From: an uncultured Christensenellaceae bacterium
GTDB lineage: Bacteria > Bacillota > Clostridia > Christensenellales > Christensenellaceae
Direction of reading: 5' to 3'
DNA: 64,000 nucleotides
Assembly (NCBI GenBank): GCA_934555865.1
Contig: CAKTFI010000002.1
Span: 1 to 64,000 of the forward strand
Shown here: piece by piece, positions 52,218 through 60,748 of the stretch
Position numbering within the stretch: position 1 is the stretch's first letter
Layout: each line of letters opens with the position of its first letter
Notes under the pieces: model-generated
What the model was told of the DNA's origin: nothing
Databases searched by the model: none
The model's input: the letters and a program-made list of their open reading frames with translations, nothing else
Position numbers and translations under genes: made by a program

Positions 52218-53009
52218 ATGCAACAAATCGGATTTCTCGGGTGCGGCAACATGGGCGGCGCGATTCTGGAAGGCGCGCTGCAAAGCGGGCAGCTCGAGGC
52301 GACACAGGTGATCGTCTTTGACATTTCTGCGGCGGCGATGCAGCGGATGGCTGCGCTCGGCGTGCGGCTGGCGGCGGATCGGGAAGAGCTCTGCCGGGCG
52401 GCGGACATGATTGTGGTGGCGGTCAAGCCGCAGTATGCCGAGGCGACACTCGGCGGGATGGCGGACGCCTTTGCGGGCAAATGCCTGCTGTCCATCATGG
52501 CGGGGGTGACCTCCAATCGCCTGCGCGAGATGACGGGCGGCGGGGCGCGCGTGCTGCGCTGCATGCCCAACACGCCGGCCATGGTGCTCGAGGGGGCCTT
52601 CGCCCTGTGCGCGGATTCGGATGCGACGGCCGAGGAAAAGGCGCTCGCCGAGGGCATCTTTGCGGCGCAGGGCATCGTCGAATGGATCCCAGAGCGGCTC
52701 ATCGATGCGGTGTGCGGCCTGTCGGGCGGTGGTCCGGCCTATGCGGCGATGTTTGTAGAGGCGCTGGCCGACGGCGGCGTGATGGAGGGCCTGCCGCGGC
52801 AGACGGCCTATCGTCTGGCGGCGCAGACGCTTCTCGGCACGGCCAAGATGCTGCTCCAAAAGGGCATGCATCCGGGCGAGCTCAAGGACATGGTCACTTC
52901 GCCGGGCGGCACGACCATCGAGGGCTGTCTGGCGCTCGAAGAGGGCGGCATGCGCGCGGCGGTGATGCAGTGCGTCCGCGCCGGGGCGGAAAAATCGAGA
53001 AAGCTGTGA
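52218..53009 (+). CDS. proC: Pyrroline-5-carboxylate reductase
   Basis: Reduces pyrroline-5-carboxylate to proline with NAD(P)H. The 263 residues show IGFLGCGNMGGAILEGAL, VVAVKPQ, RCMPNTPAMV, the GLSGGGPAYAAMFVEALADGGV signature and ELKDMVTSPGGTTIEG. ATG 52218 is selected by the family start MQQIGFLG and the GGAGGCAGG upstream. No proA/proB in the window. Confidence 0.95.
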   Translation: MQQIGFLGCGNMGGAILEGALQSGQLEATQVIVFDISAAAMQRMAALGVRLAADREELCRAADMIVVAVKPQYAEATLGGMADAFAGKCLLSIMAGVTSNRLREMTGGGARVLRCMPNTPAMVLEGAFALCADSDATAEEKALAEGIFAAQGIVEWIPERLIDAVCGLSGGGPAYAAMFVEALADGGVMEGLPRQTAYRLAAQTLLGTAKMLLQKGMHPGELKDMVTSPGGTTIEGCLALEEGGMRAAVMQCVRAGAEKSRKL

Positions 53010-53010
53010 C

Positions 53011-53048
53011 AAATAGCGGGGCGGCGGGGCTGCCCCGCTTTGCTTTTC
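53011..53048 (+). terminator. Possible terminator of proC
   Basis: AGCGGGG (53015-53021) pairs with CCCCGCT (53033-53039), followed by TTGCTTTT, a weak T tail. Confidence 0.5.
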
Positions 53049-53132
53049 ACCGGGGAGGTTTACAGGCCGCGGCATTTGTTTTACAATAGTACAAACTGTA
53101 AAGGAAGATCGCTAGCAGGAGGAGAAAACGCG

Positions 53133-54320
53133 ATGATCACGAAGGAATATCGGGATATGTTGGCTCAGAAATCGGCCATTCGAGAATTGTTCGATTATGG
53201 CCGGGCGCGCGCGGCGGAGGTTGGGGCGGACAATGTGTTTGACTATAGCCTCGGCAACCCTTCGGTGCCCGTCCCTCGGGCGTTTAACGAGGCGCTGGCG
53301 CGGCTGGCGCTGTCGGGGCGGGACATCGAGGTGCATGGCTATAGCCCGAGCATGGGCATCCCCGCGGTGCGGGAGGCCATCGCCGCTTCGCTCAAGCGGC
53401 GGTTCGCGCTGGACTACCGCGCCGAGCATATCTTCCTCACGACGGGGGCGGCTGGGGCGTTGGCGCATGCGCTGCGCGCGGTGGCAGCCCCCGGCAGTGA
53501 GGTCGTGACCGTGGCGCCGTATTTCCCGGAATACGGCCCGTATGTGGCGGGCGCGGGGTGCACGCTCCGGGTCGTGCCGGCACAGACGGCGGATTTCCAG
53601 ATCGACCTGGCGGCGATGGAGGCGGCGCTCTCGCCCAAGACGGCGGCGGTGCTGTTGAACAGCCCGAACAATCCCTCGGGCGCGATCTATTCGATGGAGA
53701 CGCTCGTCCGCCTGGCGGATATGCTGGAGGTCAAGCAGCGCGAATTCGGCCACGCGATCTACCTGATCTCGGACGAGCCGTACCGCGAGATTCTGTTTGC
53801 CGGGCAGGAATGCCCGAGCCCGGCGCGGTTCTATGCGAACACGCTCACCTGCTATTCGTTTAGCAAGTCGCTCTCTCTGCCGGGCGAGCGCATCGGCTAT
53901 GTCGCGGTGCACCCGGAGGCAGAGGACGCGGAGCTCATCGCGCCGGTGTGCGCGCAGATTTCCCGCGGGATCGGGCACAACTGCCCGCCCTCGATCATCC
54001 AATTGGCGGTGGCCGAGGTGCTGGAGGAAACGGCTGATCTTCGCGTGTATGAGACGAACAAGAACATCCTGTACCCGGCGCTGCGGCGCATGGGCTTTGC
54101 CTGCGTGGAGCCGGGCGGGACCTTCTACCTCTTCCCCGAGGCGCCGGACGGCGACAGCGAGGGCTTAAGCCGCCGCGCCAAGCAGTTCGACTTGCTGCTC
54201 GTGCCGGGGACGAGCTTTGGCTGCCCGGGCAACTTCCGCATCGCCTTCTGCATCGACACGGACAAGGTAGAGCGGTCTCTGCCCGCGTTCCAAAAGCTCG
54301 CGGACAGCTATTTCGCCTGA
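53133..54320 (+). CDS. PLP-dependent aminotransferase, class I
   Basis: The 395 residues are a fold-type I aminotransferase: VFDYSLGNPSVPVPRAF, TTGAAGALAHAL, the NSPNNPSGAIYS motif, LISDEPYREILF, the PLP lysine in CYSFSKSLSLPGERIGY and the substrate Arg in NFRIAFCID. Probably alanine/aspartate-like specificity, not resolvable here. AGGAGGAG precedes ATG 53133. It lies 20 bases upstream of the G1P dehydrogenase gene, likely one transcript. Confidence 0.9.
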   Translation: MITKEYRDMLAQKSAIRELFDYGRARAAEVGADNVFDYSLGNPSVPVPRAFNEALARLALSGRDIEVHGYSPSMGIPAVREAIAASLKRRFALDYRAEHIFLTTGAAGALAHALRAVAAPGSEVVTVAPYFPEYGPYVAGAGCTLRVVPAQTADFQIDLAAMEAALSPKTAAVLLNSPNNPSGAIYSMETLVRLADMLEVKQREFGHAIYLISDEPYREILFAGQECPSPARFYANTLTCYSFSKSLSLPGERIGYVAVHPEAEDAELIAPVCAQISRGIGHNCPPSIIQLAVAEVLEETADLRVYETNKNILYPALRRMGFACVEPGGTFYLFPEAPDGDSEGLSRRAKQFDLLLVPGTSFGCPGNFRIAFCIDTDKVERSLPAFQKLADSYFA

Positions 54321-54340
54321 TGGCGGGGGAGGAGTAAGCG

Positions 54341-55699
54341 ATGCAGACGGCTTGGGAAGAGAGAAGCATAGAGGACCTGCTGCGGCCGGAGGGCTTTGCC
54401 TGCCCCTGCGGCAAGGTGCACAAGACGGCGCTGCGCTTTGCGGACATCGGCCGCGGCGCGCTCCTGTACCTGCCAGAGCGCGTGCGGCAGCTGGGTGGGG
54501 GCACGGTGCAGCTGTACTGCGACCGCAATACCTACCGGGCGGCGGGCGCGCGGGCGGAAGCGCTGCTTTCCCAGGCGGGCATCGCCTGCCATACCTACTG
54601 CTTCCCCGAGGCGCGCGTCACGGCAGAGGCCGCGCCCGTGGGGCAGGCGGCCATGCATTTTTCGCACGAGGCGGATGTGATCGTCTGCGTCGGCGGCGGG
54701 ACGATCAACGACATCTGTAAAATTCTGGCCGGGCTCACCGGGCGGCCCTACCTCATCGTGGGGACGGCCCCGTCCATGGACGGCTTTGCGTCGGACACCT
54801 CGTCCATGGTGGTGGACGGGCTTAAAAGCTCGCTGCCGACGGCGGGGGCGCGCGCGATCTTGGGAGATACCGACATCCTCGCCGCCGCGCCCGGGGAGCT
54901 TTTGGCCGCGGGGCTGGGCGATATGCTGGCAAAATATATAAGCCTTGCCGAATGGCGCATTTCGGCGGAGATCAACGGGGAATATGACTGCCCGCATGTG
55001 GCAAACCTCGTGCGGCGGTCGCTCGACAAATGCGCGGCCGCGGCGGAGGGGCTCTCCCGGCGCGATCCGGAGGCGGTCGGTTGCGTCATGGAGGGGCTGG
55101 TGCTGTCCGGCCTCGCGATGGGCTTTGCCGGGGTGACGCGCCCCGCCTCGGGGATGGAGCACTATTTTTCGCACATCTGGGATATGCGGGCGCTCGCATT
55201 CGGCCGCCCGGAGCACCTGCACGGCGAACAGGTGGGCGTGGCCACGCTGCTTTGCTTGCGTGTTTATGAAAAGCTGTGCACGATCCGGCCCGACCGGGAG
55301 GCCGCGCTGGCCGCGGTGCAGGCGTTCTGCCTAAAAGACTGGCAGGCGCGGCTGCGCGCGTTTCTGGGCGGCGGGGCAGAGGCCATGATCGCGCTGGAGG
55401 CGCGGGAAGGCAAGTACGATAAGACCGCGCACGCCCGGCGGTTGGAGGTCATTTTGCAAAAATGGCCGCGCATCCTGGAAATTTTGCGGGAACTGCCCCG
55501 TGCGGAGAAGGTGCAGGACCTCCTCCAAACGGTGGGCGGCAAGACGACGCCCGCGGAACTCGGGCTTTCGGCGGCGGAGGTTGCAGAGACCTTCCGCATG
55601 ACCAAGGACATCCGCGACAAGTATGTCGGCAGCCGCCTGCTGTGGGATCTCGGGCTGCTGGACGAGTTCGCCCGGGATCTGGCGGCGGAAAACGCCTGA
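54341..55699 (+). CDS. sn-glycerol-1-phosphate dehydrogenase (AraM/EgsA family)
   Basis: Reduces dihydroxyacetone phosphate to glycerol 1-phosphate, the archaeal-type backbone; bacterial AraM does the same with a divalent metal. The 452 residues belong to the iron-containing alcohol dehydrogenase fold. Visible are the nucleotide loop CVGGGTINDICK, TAPSMDGFASDTSSMV, a metal Asp in GLGDMLAKYISL, and the metal His residues in ASGMEHYFSHIWDM and HLHGEQVGV. It is followed after 22 bases by a polysaccharide flippase. Confidence 0.88.
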   Translation: MQTAWEERSIEDLLRPEGFACPCGKVHKTALRFADIGRGALLYLPERVRQLGGGTVQLYCDRNTYRAAGARAEALLSQAGIACHTYCFPEARVTAEAAPVGQAAMHFSHEADVIVCVGGGTINDICKILAGLTGRPYLIVGTAPSMDGFASDTSSMVVDGLKSSLPTAGARAILGDTDILAAAPGELLAAGLGDMLAKYISLAEWRISAEINGEYDCPHVANLVRRSLDKCAAAAEGLSRRDPEAVGCVMEGLVLSGLAMGFAGVTRPASGMEHYFSHIWDMRALAFGRPEHLHGEQVGVATLLCLRVYEKLCTIRPDREAALAAVQAFCLKDWQARLRAFLGGGAEAMIALEAREGKYDKTAHARRLEVILQKWPRILEILRELPRAEKVQDLLQTVGGKTTPAELGLSAAEVAETFRMTKDIRDKYVGSRLLWDLGLLDEFARDLAAENA

Positions 55700-55721
55700 T
55701 CCGGGCGGGAAGGGAGGACGC

Positions 55722-57311
55722 ATGCGGGAACAAAAAACGGCCGCGCCGGGGGCGGGAAATAAGCCGTCCCGAACGGAAAATTCCCTGAATAACGCCCTGT
55801 ACGCGATGATTGCGTATGCGGCGAAGTTTTTGGCGTCCTTCTTTTTCCGGCAGGCGTTCGTCCGCGCATTGCAAAACACCTATACCGGGGTGGACGGCGT
55901 GTTTTCCACGGTGCTCTCCGGCATCTCGCTCATCGAGCTCGGCTATGAGACGGCGATGAGCTACCTGCTCTACCGCCCGATCGCAGAAGGGGACACAGCG
56001 CAGGTGGGGCGCATCTATGCACATTACCGGCGCGTTTCGCGCTTTGTGGCCTGCGGGATACTGGCGATCGGCACGCTGTGCCTGCCCATCCTGCCCGCGC
56101 TCGTGGGGGAGCTGCCCGCGATCCCCGCGGTCCGCGGCATCTTCCTCGCGGTTACGGTCAACATGGCGCTGGAAAACCTGCTCAAATACCGGCGCGTGCT
56201 GCTGTCGGCGGCACAGCGGCAGTATGTCTACACGCTGGCGCACTATCTGGCCGGAGCGGCGATGGATGTCGTGCAGATCGCCGTCGTGTGGGCGACGAAA
56301 AACTACATCCTCTGCCTCGCTCTACAGGGGGCAGGGCTGCTTTTGGAGGCGGCGGTGGAAGAGGTCTACCTCCGCCGGCACTTTGCGGCGGTCGTGGGCG
56401 CGGCGCCCGGCGACACGGCCCCCGTGCGGCGACAGGCGCGGGCATACCTCGGCGCGGCGGCGCTGCACAAGGCGGGGCGGGTGCTGCAGGAAAACGGCGA
56501 CCTGCTCCTTGTCTCGCAGCTCGCAGGCGTGTGGGCGGCGGGGGTGTATTCCAACTACAAATACATCCTCTATGCCTTAAACAGCGTGTATGCCCTGCTT
56601 TTGGAAAGCGTGGCCGCCGGGGTGGGCGAGCTGTCCGCGCGGCGGCAGAGCGCGCGCAGCCGGGAGGTCTTTGCCTCCGTGCAGCTTGCGGGCGCGTGGA
56701 TCTACGGCGTGTCCGCCGTCTGCCTGTATGTGCTGTTGCAGCCGTTCATCGCGCTCTGGCTCGGGGAAAGCTCGCTGTTTTCGGAGGCGGTGATGCGGGC
56801 GGTCGTCGTGCGCTTTTTTGTGGACGGCATGAAGAAGGCGGTCTATATCTACCGCGACGCCATGGGGCTGTTCCGGCGGGACCGCTTTGTGCCGCTCGCG
56901 GAATGCGCGCTGGCGCTCGTCCTGTCGATTCTGTTCTGCCGCGCGGGCGGCATGGGGGTAGAGGGCGTGCTGTACGCGTCCGCCCTGGCGGCGGGGCTCA
57001 CCTCGTTTTGGATCGAGCCGTGGCTGCTGTACCGCCACGGGTTCCGTTCGGCGGGGCTTTGGGGCTATTTCGCGCGCTATGCCGCCTATGCCGCGGCGAC
57101 GGCGGTGGGCTGCCTTTTGACCGGGTGGATCGCGGCGCGCATCCCGGGGGCGGGGACGCTTGCCTTCCTCGGCAAGATGGCGGTGTGCGCCCTCGTCCCG
57201 AACGCGCTGTTTTTCCTGTGCTTCGGCCGGACGGCGGCGTTTGCGCTTATCCATACCAAGGTGCAAAAATTTTTGTGCGGCAAGCGGCGCGCGCGGCGGC
57301 AAGCGCCGTAA
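55722..57311 (+). CDS. Polysaccharide flippase-like membrane protein (MOP superfamily)
   Basis: The 529-residue protein has about twelve hydrophobic segments after a polar N-terminus and resembles Wzx/MVF-type exporters. Family hints are NALYAMIAYAAKFLASFFFRQAF, GVFSTVLSGISLIELG, the loop NGDLLLVSQLAGVWAAGVYSNYKYI and RDAMGLFRRDRFVPLAECALAL. It probably moves a lipid-linked glycan across the membrane. AGGGAGG precedes ATG 55722. Glycosyltransferase genes that usually surround a Wzx are missing here. Confidence 0.82.
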   Translation: MREQKTAAPGAGNKPSRTENSLNNALYAMIAYAAKFLASFFFRQAFVRALQNTYTGVDGVFSTVLSGISLIELGYETAMSYLLYRPIAEGDTAQVGRIYAHYRRVSRFVACGILAIGTLCLPILPALVGELPAIPAVRGIFLAVTVNMALENLLKYRRVLLSAAQRQYVYTLAHYLAGAAMDVVQIAVVWATKNYILCLALQGAGLLLEAAVEEVYLRRHFAAVVGAAPGDTAPVRRQARAYLGAAALHKAGRVLQENGDLLLVSQLAGVWAAGVYSNYKYILYALNSVYALLLESVAAGVGELSARRQSARSREVFASVQLAGAWIYGVSAVCLYVLLQPFIALWLGESSLFSEAVMRAVVVRFFVDGMKKAVYIYRDAMGLFRRDRFVPLAECALALVLSILFCRAGGMGVEGVLYASALAAGLTSFWIEPWLLYRHGFRSAGLWGYFARYAAYAAATAVGCLLTGWIAARIPGAGTLAFLGKMAVCALVPNALFFLCFGRTAAFALIHTKVQKFLCGKRRARRQAP

Positions 57312-57379
57312 TCATCCGCTGTTTGCGCCGAAAAAAAGAGCCGCCCCGGCCGCGGCCGATAAACAGAGGAGGAACTTCG

Positions 57380-57895
57380 ATGGCAAAACAGGAAGTGTGC
57401 GTGCGCTCGGCGCTGCACCGCGGGGATTATCGCAAATTGACCTATTGGAACATGTTCGGCAAGGATCGCCGGGTGGGCGCGCTGTTCGGCGCGATGCTGC
57501 TCGTGGGCGCGGTGCTGCTGGGCTGCTTTTTTGACAACTTGAGCTGCCGGATCTTGGGGGGCGTGTTCTGCGCCTGTCCGGTGCTGGCGATCCTGATCAT
57601 GGAGTTCCAGATCCTGCGCGTGCTGCGCCGGGGGAACCTCGAGGCGCGCACCGAGGCGGAATACCGCTTGGGACCCGGGGGCGTCGCGGCCTATTCCGCT
57701 GCATTGCCCGACGGGCTTTGCTGCGCCTGGGAAAAAATCGGCGGCGTATATGAAACGCGGCTGTTCTATCTCTTCTTCATCAACCGGGTGCAGATGTTCA
57801 CCATCCGCAAGACCGACCTCTCCCCGGCGGAGCGGCGCGCGCTGCTCTCCCTCGTGCATGCGCATGCGCAAAAAGCGGCGGTGCACCTGCGCTAA
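57380..57895 (+). CDS. YcxB-like membrane protein
   Basis: The 171 residues have two membrane segments (about 34-75) separated by a short loop and then a C-terminal YcxB-type domain of beta strands ending YLFFINRVQMFTIRKTDLSPAERRAL. The N-terminal HRGDYRKLTYWNMF also fits that family. Function unknown. GAGGAGGAA precedes ATG 57380. The frame to 56078 is the shadow of the flippase gene. Confidence 0.75.
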   Translation: MAKQEVCVRSALHRGDYRKLTYWNMFGKDRRVGALFGAMLLVGAVLLGCFFDNLSCRILGGVFCACPVLAILIMEFQILRVLRRGNLEARTEAEYRLGPGGVAAYSAALPDGLCCAWEKIGGVYETRLFYLFFINRVQMFTIRKTDLSPAERRALLSLVHAHAQKAAVHLR

Positions 57896-57949
57896 GGGGC
57901 GGAAAGCGCGCAAAACCCGCAAAAACGGGCAGAAATATGCGCCGTGTCC

Positions 57950-57978
57950 TTGCATGCAGCGGGAAAATGCGCTATGAT
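57950..57978 (+). promoter_or_regulatory. Promoter of zapA
   Basis: TTGCAT (57950-57955), 17 bases, TATGAT (57973-57978). Confidence 0.65.
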
Positions 57979-58007
57979 AAAAGTATCTGAAAATAGGAGG
58001 CGGAAGG

Positions 58008-58388
58008 ATGCAGAATAAGACGACGGTCATGATCTGTGGCCGGGAATTCAAAATCGTGTCGGACGACAGCGGCGAGTACATCCATCAGCTTGCCTATGAA
58101 CTAAACGAGCGCATCAAACAGACCTCGGCGGCGTACATCGGATTGCCGACCAGCCCGGCCACGGCGCTGACGGCGCTCATGATCCTGGACGAGCTCACGA
58201 AAAAGTCCGCGCGCCTGGACGAGACGGCGGCGGAACTGGCCGAGACCAAGGAAAAGCTGCGCGCGGCGGAGATCGAGCTCCGGATCTTGGAGGAAAAGGC
58301 GGAGATCGGCCAGAACGCCAAGCTGAAGCGCGCGCTGGAGCGGATCAAGAGCATGGAAGCCGAAAAAACCGGCAAAAAGGAACCGTAA
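58008..58388 (+). CDS. zapA: Cell division protein ZapA
   Basis: Bundles FtsZ filaments at the division site. The 126 residues start with the ZapA globular part (TTVMICGREFKIVSDDSGEYIHQLAYELNERI), followed by ALTALMILDELTKK and a long C-terminal coiled coil (about 62-120). Preceded by AGGAGGCGG. A terminator lies directly after it, before the U32 peptidase and mutS2. Confidence 0.92.
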   Translation: MQNKTTVMICGREFKIVSDDSGEYIHQLAYELNERIKQTSAAYIGLPTSPATALTALMILDELTKKSARLDETAAELAETKEKLRAAEIELRILEEKAEIGQNAKLKRALERIKSMEAEKTGKKEP

Positions 58389-58393
58389 ACACC

Positions 58394-58423
58394 GGATGCG
58401 CCCCGTATTTGGGCGCATTTTTT
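58394..58423 (+). terminator. Terminator of zapA
   Basis: ATGCGCCC (58396-58403) pairs with GGGCGCAT (58411-58418), followed by six T. Confidence 0.85.
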
Positions 58424-58457
58424 GTGTGAGAGGCTGCGAAGGGAGGTACAGGAGAGA

Positions 58458-60743
58458 ATGGAGCTGTTGGCCCCGGCGGGGGAAAAGGAGATCGCGCTGG
58501 CCGCGCTGCGCGCGGGGGCGGACGCCTGCTATGTGGGCGGGCTGTGGAGCGCGCGCGCCTATGCGAAGAATTTTGACGAGCGGGACCTTTTGGACACGAT
58601 GGATTTCGCGCATGCGCACGGCAAAAAGGTCTATGTCGCGCTCAACACCATGCTCGACACGCGAGAACTCGCCGACGCGCTTTCCTACACCGCGCGCCTC
58701 TATGACGCGGGGGTGGATGCGATCATCGCGGCCGACCTCGGCTATATCGCCGAGGCGCACGCCCGCTTTCCGGGGCTTGCACTGCATGCGAGCACGCAGG
58801 CCGGGGTGCAGAGTGCCGCCGGGGCGGCGCTTTTGCAAAGCCTGGGCTGCACCCGCGTCGTGGCGGCGCGGGAATGCACGATGGACGACCTGCGCGCCAT
58901 GGCGGCGCAGGGGATCGAGGTGGAGGCCTTCTGCCACGGGGCGATGTGCTCCAGCGTGTCGGGCGCATGCCTGATGTCCGGCGTGCTGGGTGGGCGCAGC
59001 GGCAACCGCGGCCGGTGCGCGCAGCCCTGCCGGCAGGAATACCGCCTGCGCGGCGAAAAGGGATATTTTTTGAGCATGAAGGACCTGTGCACGCTCGACC
59101 TCGTCGCGGCGTTTGACCGCGCGGGCGTGTGCTCATTAAAGATCGAGGGGCGCATGAAAAAGCTCGAATATGTGACCTCGGCGGTCGCGGCCTATCGCCG
59201 GGTGATGGATGCCTATGCCGCGGGGCGGCGGGCGGACACGGCGGCGATGCGGCGGGAGCTTTCGGTGATGTTCAACCGCGGCGGGTTTTCGGAGGGCTAC
59301 CTTTTGGGCAGCCGCGATGTGACCTATGCAAAAAAGCCGAACCACCAGGGGCTGTACCTCGGCAAGATCGCGGACATCCGCGGCGGGCGGGGCTTGGTGC
59401 GCACGGACTGGCCGCTTCAAAAGGGAGACAGCGTCGAGGTCGGCGCACAGGGCTTTTCGCTCGCCTATGCCGACCGGGAGGAGGGCGGCTTTCGCATTGC
59501 CGTACCGCGGGGCGCGGCCGTGGGAGAAGCAGTGTATCTGAAGGCCTCTCCGGCGCTGGACAAAAAGGCGCAGGCCGCGGGGCAGGGCGGCGAATCCCTC
59601 CGCGAACGGGCGGTGACGCTGCACTTTTCTGCCGCAGAGGGCGGCCTGGCGCAGTTGGAGGCGTGTGCGGAGGGCAAGACCGCGCGGGCGGAGGCGGCGG
59701 TGGAGCAGACCGCGCAGAAGCCGATGGACCCCGCGCGCATCCGGCAGCAGCTGTGCAAGACGGCGGGGCTGCCCGTGCGCATTGCGGATTGCCGGGTGGA
59801 GCTTGTGGGCGCGCCGTTTCTGCCGGTTTCGCAGCTGAACGCGCTGCGGCGGGAGGCGTTTGCGGCGCTGCTCGATCAACTGTCGCTAAAGGGCGAAGCG
59901 CATGCGAGGCCGGCGGCGGGAAAGCCCCTTCCGCCCGCCGTGTGGGCCAAGCGGGCGCGCTATGTCGCGGCGCAGGTGCGCACATGGGCGCAGGCGCAGG
60001 CTGCGGCAGAGGCGGGGGCAGACCGCCTCTATGTTGCGCCGGAGAGCGCGGAGGCGCTGCGGGATATCCTCTCGGACGAGGCGCTGCCCGCCGTCTGGCT
60101 GGTGCTGCCGCCGTTTTTTGACGATGCGGCAGAGGCTTGGCTTTCCGGCGTGGCGAAGGCGCATGCACCCCGCCTCGCGGGCGTGGTGGCCCCTGGCCCG
60201 GGGGCAATGCAGGCGGCGCGCCGTTTGGGGATCGCCTGGGTGGCGGATTTTTGGGCGAATGCGGCCAACCGGGCGTCGGTGGAATGCCTGGGCCGCCTCG
60301 GGGCGGCGGATGTGGCCGTGAGCCAGGAGATCGACGCTCGGCGCATCGCGGAACTGCCGGGGAACAAGGAGGTCGTCGCCTATGGGCGCATCCCGCTCAT
60401 GAACCTCCGGCACTGCCCGACGCGCCGCGCAGGCGGCTGCGAGGCCTGCGGACGGGCAGAATTGCAGGACAAATTGGGCTATCGTTTCCCCCTGCGGCGG
60501 TTGTGGGGCGGCGCATGCCTGACGCAGGTGTATAACGCGGTGCCCATCGCGCTGGAGCAGAAGGCGGATGTGCGCCGGGCGGGCGCAGCGGGGCTGCGGC
60601 TCGTATTTGTGGACGAAGACGCCCAAGAGGTGGCGCGCGTGGTGCGCGGGTATGCCGCTTCCTGGCACGGGGCGGGGGAATTCCCCCGCCGCAGCCGGCA
60701 GGGGCAGTACAGCAGCGGGCATTTTTATAGAGGAGTGGAATAA
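58458..60743 (+). CDS. Peptidase U32 family protein
   Basis: The 761 residues begin ELLAPAGEKEIALAALRAGADACYVGG, the U32 TIM-barrel start. They contain the family signature EAFCHGAMCSSVSGACLMS near residue 160, followed by Cys-rich GRSGNRGRCAQPCRQEY that can carry an Fe-S cluster. A second half (about 390-760) corresponds to the DUF3656-type collagenase extension with another Cys set (RHCPTRRAGGCEACG). Relatives such as RlhA and TrhP hydroxylate RNA rather than cut proteins, so the activity may be RNA modification. ATG 58458 follows AGGAGAGA. Confidence 0.9.
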   Translation: MELLAPAGEKEIALAALRAGADACYVGGLWSARAYAKNFDERDLLDTMDFAHAHGKKVYVALNTMLDTRELADALSYTARLYDAGVDAIIAADLGYIAEAHARFPGLALHASTQAGVQSAAGAALLQSLGCTRVVAARECTMDDLRAMAAQGIEVEAFCHGAMCSSVSGACLMSGVLGGRSGNRGRCAQPCRQEYRLRGEKGYFLSMKDLCTLDLVAAFDRAGVCSLKIEGRMKKLEYVTSAVAAYRRVMDAYAAGRRADTAAMRRELSVMFNRGGFSEGYLLGSRDVTYAKKPNHQGLYLGKIADIRGGRGLVRTDWPLQKGDSVEVGAQGFSLAYADREEGGFRIAVPRGAAVGEAVYLKASPALDKKAQAAGQGGESLRERAVTLHFSAAEGGLAQLEACAEGKTARAEAAVEQTAQKPMDPARIRQQLCKTAGLPVRIADCRVELVGAPFLPVSQLNALRREAFAALLDQLSLKGEAHARPAAGKPLPPAVWAKRARYVAAQVRTWAQAQAAAEAGADRLYVAPESAEALRDILSDEALPAVWLVLPPFFDDAAEAWLSGVAKAHAPRLAGVVAPGPGAMQAARRLGIAWVADFWANAANRASVECLGRLGAADVAVSQEIDARRIAELPGNKEVVAYGRIPLMNLRHCPTRRAGGCEACGRAELQDKLGYRFPLRRLWGGACLTQVYNAVPIALEQKADVRRAGAAGLRLVFVDEDAQEVARVVRGYAASWHGAGEFPRRSRQGQYSSGHFYRGVE

Positions 60744-60748
60744 GGCAA

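Noticed and set aside
56078-57379. Long open frame in front of the YcxB-like gene
   Set aside because: It is the +1 shadow of the flippase gene. ATG 57380 with GAGGAGGAA is the real start.
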